Shown here: positions 26,211 through 34,486 of the stretch, piece by piece
Layout of the letters: every line of letters starts with the position of its first letter
Numbering within the stretch: the first letter of the stretch is position 1
Notes under the pieces: model-generated
Database searches by the model: none
What the model saw: only the letters and a program-made list of their open reading frames with translations
Told to the model about the DNA's origin: nothing
Position numbers and translations under genes: made by a program
NCBI GenBank assembly: GCA_013140985.1
Contig: JABFRU010000038.1
Location: 1 to 53,690, forward strand
Direction of reading: 5' to 3'
Length of the DNA: 53,690 nt
Source of the DNA: Chitinophagaceae bacterium
Lineage (GTDB): Bacteria; Bacteroidota; Bacteroidia; Chitinophagales; Chitinophagaceae

Positions 26211-27200
26211 TCATAATAAATTTTTCGCAAGCAGATACTCGGCGATCTGCACTGCATTAGTGGCAGCTCCTTTTCTTAAGTTATCTGAGACGATCCACAT
26301 GTTAAGTGTATTGGGTTGTGATTCATCTCTCCGTAATCTTCCCACAAACACTTCATCTTTTTCGTGTGCATCCATAGGCATTGGATATTGTTGATTTATG
26401 ATATCATCCACTACTACAATTCCCGGTGAAGATTGCAGCAACGATCTTACTTCATCCAGGTCAAAATCTTTTTCAAATTCCACATTCACACTTTCACTAT
26501 GTCCTCCCATTACCGGGATACGAACAGTGGTGGCCGTAACTCTGATCGAATCATCCCGCATGATCTTACAGGTTTCTTTTACCATTTTCATTTCTTCTTT
26601 TGTATATCCGTTTTCCAAAAACACATCTATCTGCGGGATCACATTCAGGTCAATCGGGTATTTATAAGCCCTCTCTCCTTCTATTCCCTGCCGTTCATTC
26701 ATTAGTTGTGTTACCGCTTTTACGCCGGTGCCTGTCACACTTTGATAAGTGCTGACAACAATTCTTTTGATCCTATATTTTTTATGCAGGGGATTCAATG
26801 CAACCACCATTTGAATGGTCGAACAATTCGGGTTCGCAATGATCTTATCATTTGCAGTCAATACATCTGCATTGATCTCCGGAACAATCAATGGTTTGGC
26901 AGGATCCATTCTCCATGCCGATGAATTATCAATGACAGTGATGCCTGCTTCGGCAAACTTTGGCGCCCATTCCAATGAAGTGCTGCCGCCCGCAGAAAAA
27001 ATTGCAACTGCCGGTTTCATTGCAATAGCATCAGCCATACTTACTACTTTATGTTTCATTCCCCTGAATTCAACTTCCTTTCCTACTGATCTTTCTGAAG
27101 CTACCGGCACTAATTCAGTGACCGGGAAATTTCTTTCGGCTAATACCTGAAGCATTTTAGAACCAACTAATCCTGTGGCGCCTACAACTGCAACTTTCAT
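26211..27200 (-). CDS. asd: Aspartate-semialdehyde dehydrogenase
   Basis: 329 residues from the ATG at 27200, where MKVAVVGATGLVG (Rossmann motif) begins; the frame is open 57 bp upstream without further homology. The active-site cysteine is C126 in NPNCSTIQM, and GGHSESVNVEFE holds the catalytic His. It makes aspartate semialdehyde, the branch point to Lys/diaminopimelate, Thr and Met. The 170 bp upstream hold a leader-peptide ORF and alternative hairpins that look like a transcription attenuator, which would couple asd to the charging of those amino acids. Confidence 0.97.
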   Translation of the reverse strand: MKVAVVGATGLVGSKMLQVLAERNFPVTELVPVASERSVGKEVEFRGMKHKVVSMADAIAMKPAVAIFSAGGSTSLEWAPKFAEAGITVIDNSSAWRMDPAKPLIVPEINADVLTANDKIIANPNCSTIQMVVALNPLHKKYRIKRIVVSTYQSVTGTGVKAVTQLMNERQGIEGERAYKYPIDLNVIPQIDVFLENGYTKEEMKMVKETCKIMRDDSIRVTATTVRIPVMGGHSESVNVEFEKDFDLDEVRSLLQSSPGIVVVDDIINQQYPMPMDAHEKDEVFVGRLRRDESQPNTLNMWIVSDNLRKGAATNAVQIAEYLLAKNLL

Positions 27201-27255
27201 TTGTTTTTTGTTTATTATTAAAAAAATTTTGTCAGACAGAGACCGCCAGACAAAC

Positions 27256-27281
27256 AAAAAGCCTCCCGGTTAAGGAAGGCT
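27256..27281 (-). terminator. Attenuator terminator upstream of asd
   Basis: On the minus strand AGCCTTCC, loop TTAACC and GGGAGGCT form an 8-bp stem (one G-T pair) followed by TTTTT. It stands between the leader peptide and the asd start codon, where a terminator makes sense only as a regulated one. Confidence 0.75.
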
Positions 27282-27354
27282 GCTAAATTTTTATGTTGGT
27301 ACATACATTACGCAAACCTTCCCTCAGGAATGTTTCTTATTGCGTTTTGTATGT
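27274..27354 (-). promoter_or_regulatory. asd leader with mutually exclusive hairpins
   Basis: Read on the minus strand: arm 1 (27341-27354, inside the leader ORF) pairs with arm 2 (27301-27316) through ACATAC/GTATGT and ACGCAA/TTGCGT. The segment GGAAGGTTTGC (27312-27322), which overlaps arm 2, can instead pair with GCAGCCTTCC (27274-27283), which is the left arm of the terminator. This is the classic 1:2, 2:3, 3:4 layout of ribosome-mediated attenuation: stalling in the leader ORF would free the antiterminator. Confidence 0.65.
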
Positions 27355-27368
27355 TTCATTTTTGTCAT
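27324..27368 (-). CDS. asd leader peptide MTKMKHTKRNKKHS
   Basis: A 14-codon ORF ending 124 bp before asd. Of its residues five are Lys, two Thr, two Met and one Asn, that is, mostly products of the aspartate pathway that asd serves. A second in-frame ATG at 27359 would give 11 residues. The ORF starts at or within a few bases of the predicted transcription start, so it may be leaderless. Codons 6 to 9 overlap arm 1 of the attenuator hairpin. Coding is inferred from position, composition and RNA folding, not from homology. Confidence 0.6.
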   Translation of the reverse strand: MTKMKHTKRNKKHS

Positions 27369-27373
27369 CCCGG

Positions 27374-27405
27374 CAAAAATAGGCTGGCACCAGCTTTATA
27401 ACAAA
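27374..27405 (-). promoter_or_regulatory. Promoter of the asd leader transcript
   Basis: On the minus strand TTTG (27402-27405) is followed after 20 bp by TATTTTTG (27374-27381), an exact match to the Bacteroidota sigma-70-type consensus TTTG-N19-20-TAnnTTTG. Transcription should start about 5 bases later, around the ATG of the leader peptide. Confidence 0.6.
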
Positions 27406-27466
27406 TAATCAGCAGAAATTTTATTGGCCTTATTTGTATTACAACCGTTTGTTTTACCTTGTATCT

Positions 27467-29176
27467 ATGAAAATGGTTCGCCTGCTGTTGCTGATCTTTT
27501 TATTTCCATCATACTTATCTGCACAAAACAGGTATGATGTAGTGATTGATGAAATAATGGCTGATCCAACACCACAAGTCGGTTTACCTAATAATGAATG
27601 GCTTGAATTAAAGAATACAACTACAGCTCCTATCAATTTACAAAACTGGAGAATTGGTGATGCGACAGGACAAAGCGGGCCAATGCCTAATTTCACTTTA
27701 CAACCTGATAGTTTTGTCATTGTTTGTACCGGAAGTGCCGTAGCAGCCATGAGTGCATTTGGTACAACCATTTCTGTTACAAGTTTTCCCTCACTGGATA
27801 ATGATGGTGACCAGCTATTTTTAAGAGCAGCTAATGGAAGAACTATTCATGCAGTTAGTTATACTTCCGGCTGGTATCAAAATGAAGTAAAAAAGGATGG
27901 AGGTTGGACATTGGAGATGATAGATACCAAAAGTCCCTGTGCAGGTAGCAGTAACTGGAAGGCAAGTATCAATGCAACCGGAGGAACACCCGGAAAGAAA
28001 AATTCTATTGATGCTATTAATACAGATGCAACCGCTCCGCAATTAAAAAGAGCTTATACAACAGATAATATAACGATCATCCTCGTATATGATGAGCCGG
28101 TGGATAGTTTAACAGGAGCAACACTTGCTAACTATTCTATTGACGGGGGGTTACTATTGACCAGCGCAACAGCTATTGCTCCTTTGTTTAATTTGGTTCA
28201 GTTAAAATTAAGTACACCCATGCTGGCCAATACTGTTTATACCATTACAGCCAGTAATGTGAAGGATTGTAAGGGCAATACCATCGGCGCTGCGAACAAA
28301 GTCAAAGTTGGACTGCCCGCAGATGCGGCTGCAGGCGAATGGATCATCAATGAAATATTATTCAACCCAAGATCCGGTGGTTTTGATTTTGTAGAATTCT
28401 ACAATAACAGCAATAAAATATTTGATGCTTCCAAATTATATATTGCTAACCGCAATACAAGTGGTGTGATCAGCTCTGTAAAAGCATTGAGTACCGTTCC
28501 TTTTTATGTTTTTCCCGGCGATCACATTGTAGAAACAGAAGATGCAGAAAACCTGGCGCTCCAATATCTTGTAAAGAACCCTGACAATGTATTGGTCATC
28601 TCTTCTCCCCCATCTTTTTCCGACGATGAAGGTGATGTGATTGCTCTCAACTTCCAGGGAAATGTGATTGATGAAGTAAAATATAAAGACGACTGGCATT
28701 TCAAACTCATAGATAATGAGGAAGGTGTTTCCCTGGAAAGAATTGATCCTGCAGGAACATCACAGGATGAAACGAACTGGCATAGCGCAGCATCAACAGC
28801 AGGTTTTGCAACACCTACTTATAAAAATTCTCAATACAAATTATTGAACAGCATTACTGCGACTGTTGAAATTGTTCCCAAAGTTTTTTCTCCCGACAAT
28901 GATGGCTTTGATGATATTGTTACCATTCAATATGCAGTAACCGAACCAGGCTATGTAGCCAATGTTACCATCTTTGATGCAGCCGGAAGACCCATCCGTA
29001 ATTTTGTCCGCAACGGCACATTGGGATTAAAAGGTTATTGGAACTGGGACGGCCTTGATGATAAAGGGTTGAAATTACCAGTGGGCACTTATGTTATCTT
29101 CACCGAAATATTTAACCTGCAAGGAAAAAAACAACATTTTAAAAATGCTGTAGTACTTGCAAGAAAATTAAACTAA
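27467..29176 (+). CDS. Lamin-tail-domain surface protein with FlgD/CHU_C-like C-terminus
   Basis: 569 residues from the ATG at 27467, followed by a signal peptide (VRLLLLIFLFPSYLSAQ). Two lamin-tail domains are visible: residues about 20-140 (IDEIMADPTPQVGLPNNEWL) and about 285-420 (WIINEILFNPRSGGFDFVEF). An Ig-like unit lies between them (APQLKRAYTTDNITIILVYD). The C-terminal 100 residues (KVFSPDNDGFDDIVTIQYAV and GYWNWDGLDDKGLKLPVGTY) resemble gliding-motility/T9SS C-terminal and FlgD Ig-like domains. It is thus likely exported by T9SS; role unknown. Confidence 0.85.
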   Translation: MKMVRLLLLIFLFPSYLSAQNRYDVVIDEIMADPTPQVGLPNNEWLELKNTTTAPINLQNWRIGDATGQSGPMPNFTLQPDSFVIVCTGSAVAAMSAFGTTISVTSFPSLDNDGDQLFLRAANGRTIHAVSYTSGWYQNEVKKDGGWTLEMIDTKSPCAGSSNWKASINATGGTPGKKNSIDAINTDATAPQLKRAYTTDNITIILVYDEPVDSLTGATLANYSIDGGLLLTSATAIAPLFNLVQLKLSTPMLANTVYTITASNVKDCKGNTIGAANKVKVGLPADAAAGEWIINEILFNPRSGGFDFVEFYNNSNKIFDASKLYIANRNTSGVISSVKALSTVPFYVFPGDHIVETEDAENLALQYLVKNPDNVLVISSPPSFSDDEGDVIALNFQGNVIDEVKYKDDWHFKLIDNEEGVSLERIDPAGTSQDETNWHSAASTAGFATPTYKNSQYKLLNSITATVEIVPKVFSPDNDGFDDIVTIQYAVTEPGYVANVTIFDAAGRPIRNFVRNGTLGLKGYWNWDGLDDKGLKLPVGTYVIFTEIFNLQGKKQHFKNAVVLARKLN

Positions 29177-29188
29177 ACCACCAACAAC

Positions 29189-29881
29189 ATGAGCAACAAT
29201 CCGCAATTTATCAAGGGTGCAATCATCACCGTCATCATTGCCGGTGCCATCGGCGCACTTACTGTACTGGCTGGCGACAGTTTCGGTGTGGCTACCGGCG
29301 ATTTTACCGGCAAACTTTTTTTAACCAGTTTTTCGCTGATCTTTTTTGGCATCACCGGCGCCATTTGCATGGTGGTTACAGAAAAACCTGAATACAAAGG
29401 ATTGGGGAATGCCGGTATGATTGTTTCTTCCATCGGTTTTTTCATCACTCTTATATTAATTTTTGTGGGAGTAAAAGATGAGGACGGAGATGCGACTGTA
29501 CCGAAACTCGCCATCTCATTCTTCCTCGCCTCTATTGCCCTTGCACATATCAGCCTGCTGTTTCACTTCAACCTTCGAAACAGGCATGCACATAATGCAA
29601 GGATGACTGCGACCATTTTTATTTCCATCTTTACCTTTGCGCTCATTATACTGGTGTTCAGCGGCCGTGGTTTATTTACCGGTGTTACTGATGCACAGAC
29701 AATGGCCAAGATAATAATGGTATCATTAGTGATTGATCTCGCTGCCACTGTATTAGTACCGCTTTGCAACAGGCTGCCCGCAGATGAACAGCCCAGCCTC
29801 AGCTTCGATAATGATAATAAGCCGGCAGAAACACAACCTGAAGCGCCCCAGCAAACCGGCGACAACAATACTACTGCGTAG
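29189..29881 (+). CDS. Six-helix membrane protein of unknown function
   Basis: 230 residues with about six hydrophobic helices (near 9-29, 44-66, 74-94, 104-125, 139-158 and 171-190) and a polar C-terminal tail rich in Gln, Pro, Asp and Asn. No family motif recognised. It starts 12 bp after the lamin-tail gene, so the two are likely co-transcribed, and a strong bidirectional terminator follows. Confidence 0.8.
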   Translation: MSNNPQFIKGAIITVIIAGAIGALTVLAGDSFGVATGDFTGKLFLTSFSLIFFGITGAICMVVTEKPEYKGLGNAGMIVSSIGFFITLILIFVGVKDEDGDATVPKLAISFFLASIALAHISLLFHFNLRNRHAHNARMTATIFISIFTFALIILVFSGRGLFTGVTDAQTMAKIIMVSLVIDLAATVLVPLCNRLPADEQPSLSFDNDNKPAETQPEAPQQTGDNNTTA

Positions 29882-29901
29882 TATTGAGAAGCTAAATAAA
29901 A

Positions 29902-29934
29902 AAAGCCCCGCTTAACTTTTATAAGCGGGGCTTT
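29902..29934. terminator. Bidirectional terminator between convergent genes
   Basis: AAAGCCCCGCTTA at 29902-29914 and TAAGCGGGGCTTT at 29922-29934 form a perfect 13-bp stem with a 7-nt loop, with A-runs and T-runs on either side. It serves both the membrane-protein gene and the kinase gene. Confidence 0.9.
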
Positions 29935-29954
29935 ACAATTTTTACCTGTCACTA

Positions 29955-30878
29955 TTATACTAACTCTATCTCAAAACTCACCAGGTCTTTGAACTGTTGT
30001 ATCCTGCCCGAAATATCAGAAGCAGTGATTTCTTTTAATCTTGTTGGTCCAAATTTTTCTACGCAGAAACTTGCCATGGCAGAGCCAACAATAATACCTC
30101 TTTTCATATTTTCAAAAGATATATCACCTGTTCTTGCCAAATGACCGATAAATCCGCCGGCAAATGTATCACCGGCGCCTGTCGGGTCGAATACATCTTC
30201 TAATGGCAATGCAGGAGCAAAGAACACATCCGCACCGTGGAATAATAATGCCCCATGCTCTCCCTTTTTAATGATAAGATATTTTGGCCCCATTTGCATG
30301 ATGCTCTTCGCCGCTTTTACCAATGAGAACTGGCCGGTAAGTTGTCTTGCTTCAGCATCATTTACCAGCAGCAGGTCAACATACTTTAATACGATCTGCA
30401 GTTCGGGCATGGCAGTTTCCATCCAGAAATTCATTGTGTCCATCACAATGAGTTTTGGCCGCTGTTTTAATTCCTGTATCACATTCATCTGGATTTTTGG
30501 CGCCAGGTTTCCCAGCATTAAAAACTCTGCGCCCTGGTAACTGTCCGGAATTTTGGGATCGAAATCAAGCAATACATTCAGGTCAGTGATCAATGTATCC
30601 CGGCTGTTCATGTCCTCATGGTAACGGCCACTCCAGAAAAAAGATTTTTTATCTTTTACGATCTCCACACCGTCCAAATGCACTCCCCTTTTTCTCAACT
30701 CATCCATTTCTTCCTTCGGAAAATCATATCCCACAATAGATATCTGCTGAACAGGTTTCACAAAATTGCTGGCGGCATATGCCACATAAGTAGCCGAGCC
30801 CCCTACAATTCTATCTACTTTTCCAAATGGGGTTTCAATTGCATCAAAGGCCATAGTGCCAACGGTGATCAAAGACAT
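29955..30878 (-). CDS. PfkB-family carbohydrate or nucleoside kinase
   Basis: 307 residues. The N-terminal glycine-rich GGSATYVAYAASNF and the PfkB signature 2, DPTGAGDTFAGGF with catalytic base D237, identify the ribokinase fold. It transfers phosphate from ATP to a sugar or nucleoside; the substrate cannot be told, and adenosine or ribose are possibilities. Cytoplasmic, monocistronic. Confidence 0.88.
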   Translation of the reverse strand: MSLITVGTMAFDAIETPFGKVDRIVGGSATYVAYAASNFVKPVQQISIVGYDFPKEEMDELRKRGVHLDGVEIVKDKKSFFWSGRYHEDMNSRDTLITDLNVLLDFDPKIPDSYQGAEFLMLGNLAPKIQMNVIQELKQRPKLIVMDTMNFWMETAMPELQIVLKYVDLLLVNDAEARQLTGQFSLVKAAKSIMQMGPKYLIIKKGEHGALLFHGADVFFAPALPLEDVFDPTGAGDTFAGGFIGHLARTGDISFENMKRGIIVGSAMASFCVEKFGPTRLKEITASDISGRIQQFKDLVSFEIELV

Positions 30879-31044
30879 GTGTTACTATTGAAGTTTTAAA
30901 AAGTCGTGCAAACGTACATGAATTTATTGTCTGAAAAAAGCAACCTTGTTATGCCTGTCCGCCTCTATTTACGTATTGCTATTCTGCCCCGTAAGAGTAA
31001 TTTTGTCCAAACGGACTTCTTCGGAGATAAAGATCATCCATAAC

Positions 31045-31590
31045 ATGCTAAGAGAGTTTTTCATATCAGCGATCATTGTTTTTTCCCTGCAGTCTTCTCA
31101 TGCCCAGTTTGATACGGTATTTGCTAAAACAAATATTCGGATCTGTGCCGACAGTATGACAACCGGTTTTAAAACAAAGAATTGGGATCTGTACACCCGT
31201 TATGTTTACCCGGCCATGATCGGTTCGATGGGTGGCAAAGCAGAAATGATAAAATTCCTGGACAACAATTTTGCATCTGTACCCGCCACAGCATGGAAAG
31301 AATACAAGCCCGGTAAGATTTTACAGGTAATAAAAACTGCCGGCGACCTGCAGGCTGTGTTAGAATTAAGATCAATACTTGAATGGCAGGGTCAACGGAT
31401 CATTACAACCACACATATGATCGGTGAATCATGGGACGGTGGTTTATTCTGGACATTTTTTGATTCGGAAGGTGATGTAAATACTGCTAAAATGATCAAA
31501 CCTGATCTCAGCGATCAACTGGTTATTCCGGCGAAAACAGAAAAAGCAGAACCGCTTTCTTCTCCCGCTCAAAAAACAAAGAACAACTGA
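31045..31590 (+). CDS. Secreted protein of unknown function
   Basis: 181 residues from the ATG at 31045, which begins a clear signal peptide (LREFFISAIIVFSLQSSHAQ); an upstream in-frame start at 30946 would bury it. The mature part (FKTKNWDLYTRYVYPAMIGS and ITTTHMIGESWDGGLFWTFF) recalls small NTF2-like folds, but this is a guess. It precedes the TetR gene by 45 bp. Confidence 0.75.
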   Translation: MLREFFISAIIVFSLQSSHAQFDTVFAKTNIRICADSMTTGFKTKNWDLYTRYVYPAMIGSMGGKAEMIKFLDNNFASVPATAWKEYKPGKILQVIKTAGDLQAVLELRSILEWQGQRIITTTHMIGESWDGGLFWTFFDSEGDVNTAKMIKPDLSDQLVIPAKTEKAEPLSSPAQKTKNN

Positions 31591-31624
31591 TATTCAGGTC
31601 AACTTCTTTTAAAACATGGTTCAT

Positions 31625-31632
31625 TATCTTTG
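31625..31632 (+). promoter_or_regulatory. Promoter -7 box before the TetR gene
   Basis: TATCTTTG fits TAnnTTTG exactly and lies 3 bp before the ATG, so the transcript would be leaderless or nearly so. I do not see a good -33 box. Confidence 0.4.
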
Positions 31633-31635
31633 AGT

Positions 31636-32223
31636 ATGGCCACAGCTCAACGAAAAAAGGCTTCCAAAAAAGAACTGATCACAAGAAAAGCATCTGCTAT
31701 GTTCCGGGAAAAAGGTTTTCCCGCTGCCTCTATGCGGGACCTTGCTGATGTAGTTGGTCTTGAAGCGGCCAGTTTGTATAATCATATTAAATCCAAATCA
31801 GAAATTTTACAGGAGATCATTTTTCGTATTGCCAATGATTGTAATGTTCATCTCGAAAGCCTTGAAGGCAACGGAATGACAAGTATTAAAAAGATCGAAT
31901 CCCTGATACGTTTTCATGTGCAGATGATGCTTACCCGGTTTGATGATTATTGTGTGATGATCAATGAATGGATCCATTTGACAGAACCTTACCTGACAAA
32001 TTTCACCACACAGCGACGCAATTATGTTCAAAAGATGGAATCCATCATTGAAGAAGGTGTTAGTAATAAAGAAATGAGGCCCGTAATGCCTTATGTAGCC
32101 ATGCTTACCATTCTTTCTTCTGTGAGAGGATTGGAATTCTGGCATCGCAGCGCCAAAAAAATTTCAACCCAGGTGATGGAAGATAATATGGTCAACTATC
32201 TTATCAATGGTTTAAAAAAATAG
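31636..32223 (+). CDS. TetR-family regulator, probable repressor of phenylacetate genes
   Basis: 195 residues from the ATG at 31636; a TTG at 31630 is also in frame. The N-terminal helix-turn-helix reads ITRKASAMFREKGFPAASMR followed by DLADVVGLEAASLYNHIKSK, a standard TetR DNA-binding domain; the rest is a helical ligand domain. It lies 18 bp before paaE, and TetR (PaaR-type) regulators of phenylacetyl-CoA genes are known, so phenylacetyl-CoA is the inferred ligand. Confidence 0.85.
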   Translation: MATAQRKKASKKELITRKASAMFREKGFPAASMRDLADVVGLEAASLYNHIKSKSEILQEIIFRIANDCNVHLESLEGNGMTSIKKIESLIRFHVQMMLTRFDDYCVMINEWIHLTEPYLTNFTTQRRNYVQKMESIIEEGVSNKEMRPVMPYVAMLTILSSVRGLEFWHRSAKKISTQVMEDNMVNYLINGLKK

Positions 32224-32241
32224 AATCCCTTATATATAATT

Positions 32242-33321
32242 ATGTCTATCCATTTTCATCCGCTTACTATCAAAGAGATCAAAAAAGAAACAGCGGATTG
32301 TGTATCTGTACAGTTTGACATCCCGGAACATTTAAAAGATAATTTTTCATTTCATCATGGACAAAGCCTGACGATGAGGGCCACTATCAATGGTGAAGAA
32401 GTAAGACGGACCTATTCTCTTTGCAGTTCCCCGTTAGATGATCAATGGAGAGTGGCCATCAAAAAAGTGGATGGTGGTTTATTTTCATCTTTTGCCAATA
32501 ATGAATTAAGAAATGGAGATGTGATAGAAGTAATGGAGCCGGTTGGCAAATTTTATACGCCGCTTGATCCATCCAATAAAAAGAATTATCTCGCATTCGC
32601 TGCAGGCAGCGGTATCACCCCTGTTCTTTCTATTATCAAAACAACATTGAGAACAGAGCCGCAAAGCAATTTCACATTGGTATATGGCAACCGGAGCAGG
32701 AGTTCTATTATTTTCTTTGAAGAACTGGAGGGTTTGAAAAATAAATTCATTGATCGTTTTACATTCATTAATATCCTGAGCCGGGAAAGAACAGAAGCCA
32801 CCATTAATTTTGGAAGAATTGATACCGAAAAATTAAAAGAACTGGGTAAACTGATCAACTATTCCGCTATTGACGAAGTTTTTCTCTGCGGGCCGGAAGA
32901 AATGATCTTTTGTGTCAAAGATTTTTTACAGCAAAAAAGTATAATCGAAAAAAACATACACTTTGAGCTTTTTACGAGTTCGGCAGCCCCAAAATCTAAA
33001 ATCCAAAATCTAAAATCTAAAATCGAATCTGGACCTTCCAGTAAAATAGCTGTGAAAGTGGATGGGCGGAGTTTTGAATTTGATCTGCCACTGAACAGTG
33101 ATACTTCTATCCTTGATGCTGCATTGAAACAAGGCGCCGATCTTCCCTATGCCTGCAAGGGAGGCATGTGTTGCACCTGCAAAGCCAAATTACTGGAAGG
33201 TGAAGTGCTGATGGATGTTCATTGGGGACTGGAAGAAGAGGAAATTGAGAAAGGGTACATTCTTACCTGCCAGGCGCATCCCAAAACAGAAAAAGTGTCG
33301 GTGGATTTTGATATTAAATAG
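32242..33321 (+). CDS. paaE: 1,2-phenylacetyl-CoA epoxidase reductase subunit PaaE
   Basis: 359 residues: FAD domain (RRTYSLCSSP near residue 54), NAD(P) domain (AFAAGSGITPVLSIIK near 115, VFLCGPEEMI near 213) and a C-terminal plant-type [2Fe-2S] ferredoxin with CKGGMCCTCKAKLLEG and a later Cys in ILTCQAHP. It passes electrons from NADPH to the PaaABC oxygenase, which epoxidises phenylacetyl-CoA. The linker between reductase and ferredoxin (about residues 250-262) is encoded by a five-unit 7-bp repeat that keeps the frame, seemingly an intergenic repeat inside the gene. It is separated from paaABCD by three unrelated small genes. Confidence 0.93.
   Translation: MSIHFHPLTIKEIKKETADCVSVQFDIPEHLKDNFSFHHGQSLTMRATINGEEVRRTYSLCSSPLDDQWRVAIKKVDGGLFSSFANNELRNGDVIEVMEPVGKFYTPLDPSNKKNYLAFAAGSGITPVLSIIKTTLRTEPQSNFTLVYGNRSRSSIIFFEELEGLKNKFIDRFTFINILSRERTEATINFGRIDTEKLKELGKLINYSAIDEVFLCGPEEMIFCVKDFLQQKSIIEKNIHFELFTSSAAPKSKIQNLKSKIESGPSSKIAVKVDGRSFEFDLPLNSDTSILDAALKQGADLPYACKGGMCCTCKAKLLEGEVLMDVHWGLEEEEIEKGYILTCQAHPKTEKVSVDFDIK
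32991..33025 (+). repeat. Five 7-bp tandem units inside paaE
   Basis: AAAATCT AAAATCC and three further AAAATCN units run without interruption. Related units precede the paaI start codon at 39054. The repeat codes for the Lys/Ser/Gln-rich linker of PaaE. Confidence 0.85.
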
Positions 33322-33347
33322 TTTCGCTGCCCGCTAAATATTCACCA

Positions 33348-33809
33348 ATGAAAAAAATTTTTTACTCATTGCTTTTCCCCTTTGCTTTTTTTGCCTGTAA
33401 AGAAAATGACAACAAGAATTACAGAACAAACCAATTAGCCAAAGAATGGAAAAAACACCTGAGTCCGGAAAATGAAAAAGTGAATGTGATAAAAGAAGGA
33501 AAGACGTTTGCTCTTGAAAGCAGTGAAGTGCAGGGCATAGATCATGAACGTTGGAAAGAATTTGATTACTGGAAAGAGATAGATAATAGTTTTTTTGAAC
33601 GGGTTGACGAGAAAGTATTCAGCAATCCTGATGAAGACGGCGGCACCGCTACTACTCTTGAGATCTTTAAAGCCATTAAGAAAGGCGAAACAGAGATTCG
33701 TTTTTATAAAAGACATTATTACAGTCCCCGCAACCCGGTAAATGATACGCTGACAGTAAAAGATACCGCCGCTTATCTTTATAGTACTTATAAATTCAGG
33801 ATCGAATAA
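33348..33809 (+). CDS. Small lipoprotein of unknown function, possibly chagasin-like
   Basis: 153 residues with a lipoprotein signal (MKKIFYSLLFPFAFFAC, Cys 17). The segment GGTATTLEIFKAIKKGETEI and then RFYKRHYYSPRNP faintly resembles the C-terminal loops of chagasin-type (I42) cysteine-protease inhibitors, but the N-terminal loop typical of that family is not clear. It sits 26 bp after paaE and 16 bp before another secreted protein gene. Confidence 0.75.
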   Translation: MKKIFYSLLFPFAFFACKENDNKNYRTNQLAKEWKKHLSPENEKVNVIKEGKTFALESSEVQGIDHERWKEFDYWKEIDNSFFERVDEKVFSNPDEDGGTATTLEIFKAIKKGETEIRFYKRHYYSPRNPVNDTLTVKDTAAYLYSTYKFRIE

Positions 33810-33825
33810 CTTTTAAATAATAAAC

Positions 33826-34404
33826 ATGAAAAAGATTATTCTTGTTCTGCTTGTTGCCAGCAGCCAATTACTGTATGCTCAAACAGAAACCGATATTCGT
33901 AGTCATTACAATGAAATCAATAAAAAGATACAGGAGTCTGTTGAAAATGGTTATGAAGGATCTTTATACAATAATCATTGGGAAACCAATAAGAATGGAA
34001 AAAGCTGGCCGGCTGTAGGCCGTTATTCTGAAATAACAGATTTCTGGTATGAGGATGATCCTAATCATTTGCCCGATACAGAAAGAAATCCAAAAAATGT
34101 TTTGCTGAAAGTAAATGTTACCCGCCATTCATCTCACCTTACCACCAATGAAGAATACCTGTATAAAGATGGAAAGCTGCTATTCTGGTTTTCAAGCCAG
34201 GCCGAAGAAGGGAGTACATGGGAAACAAGGGTATATTTTAATTCGAAAGGTGTTATGTTCAAAAGCAGTGTAAAAGCAAACGAGAAAGAATTAACTGCTA
34301 AAGATCTTACCACCGAAGAATACAAAGACCTTAAGCCAGATCCGGCAGCCATAATGGCGAATGGCAAAGAATACCAGGAACTTTTTGTGAAAAGTATGCT
34401 TTGA
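33826..34404 (+). CDS. Secreted protein of unknown function
   Basis: 192 residues with a signal peptide ending LLYAQ. The mature part is rich in aromatic and charged residues (SLYNNHWETNKNGKSWPAVG). I do not recognise a family. It directly follows the small lipoprotein gene and is probably co-transcribed with it; nothing ties it to phenylacetate chemistry beyond position. Confidence 0.75.
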   Translation: MKKIILVLLVASSQLLYAQTETDIRSHYNEINKKIQESVENGYEGSLYNNHWETNKNGKSWPAVGRYSEITDFWYEDDPNHLPDTERNPKNVLLKVNVTRHSSHLTTNEEYLYKDGKLLFWFSSQAEEGSTWETRVYFNSKGVMFKSSVKANEKELTAKDLTTEEYKDLKPDPAAIMANGKEYQELFVKSML

Positions 34405-34486
34405 TCTTTCTCTTAATTTTTCAATAATATACCGGTTACGAATAGGCCAGAGTGATTTTGCAACCTATATTTAGCCAAAAAAAATT

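Noticed and set aside
27301-27354. asd upstream hairpin as a plain intergenic repeat
   Set aside because: The word TTTTGTCATCCCGG there resembles a dispersed repeat end, but the promoter, leader codons and shared-arm stems fit attenuation better; the doubt is kept in the confidence.
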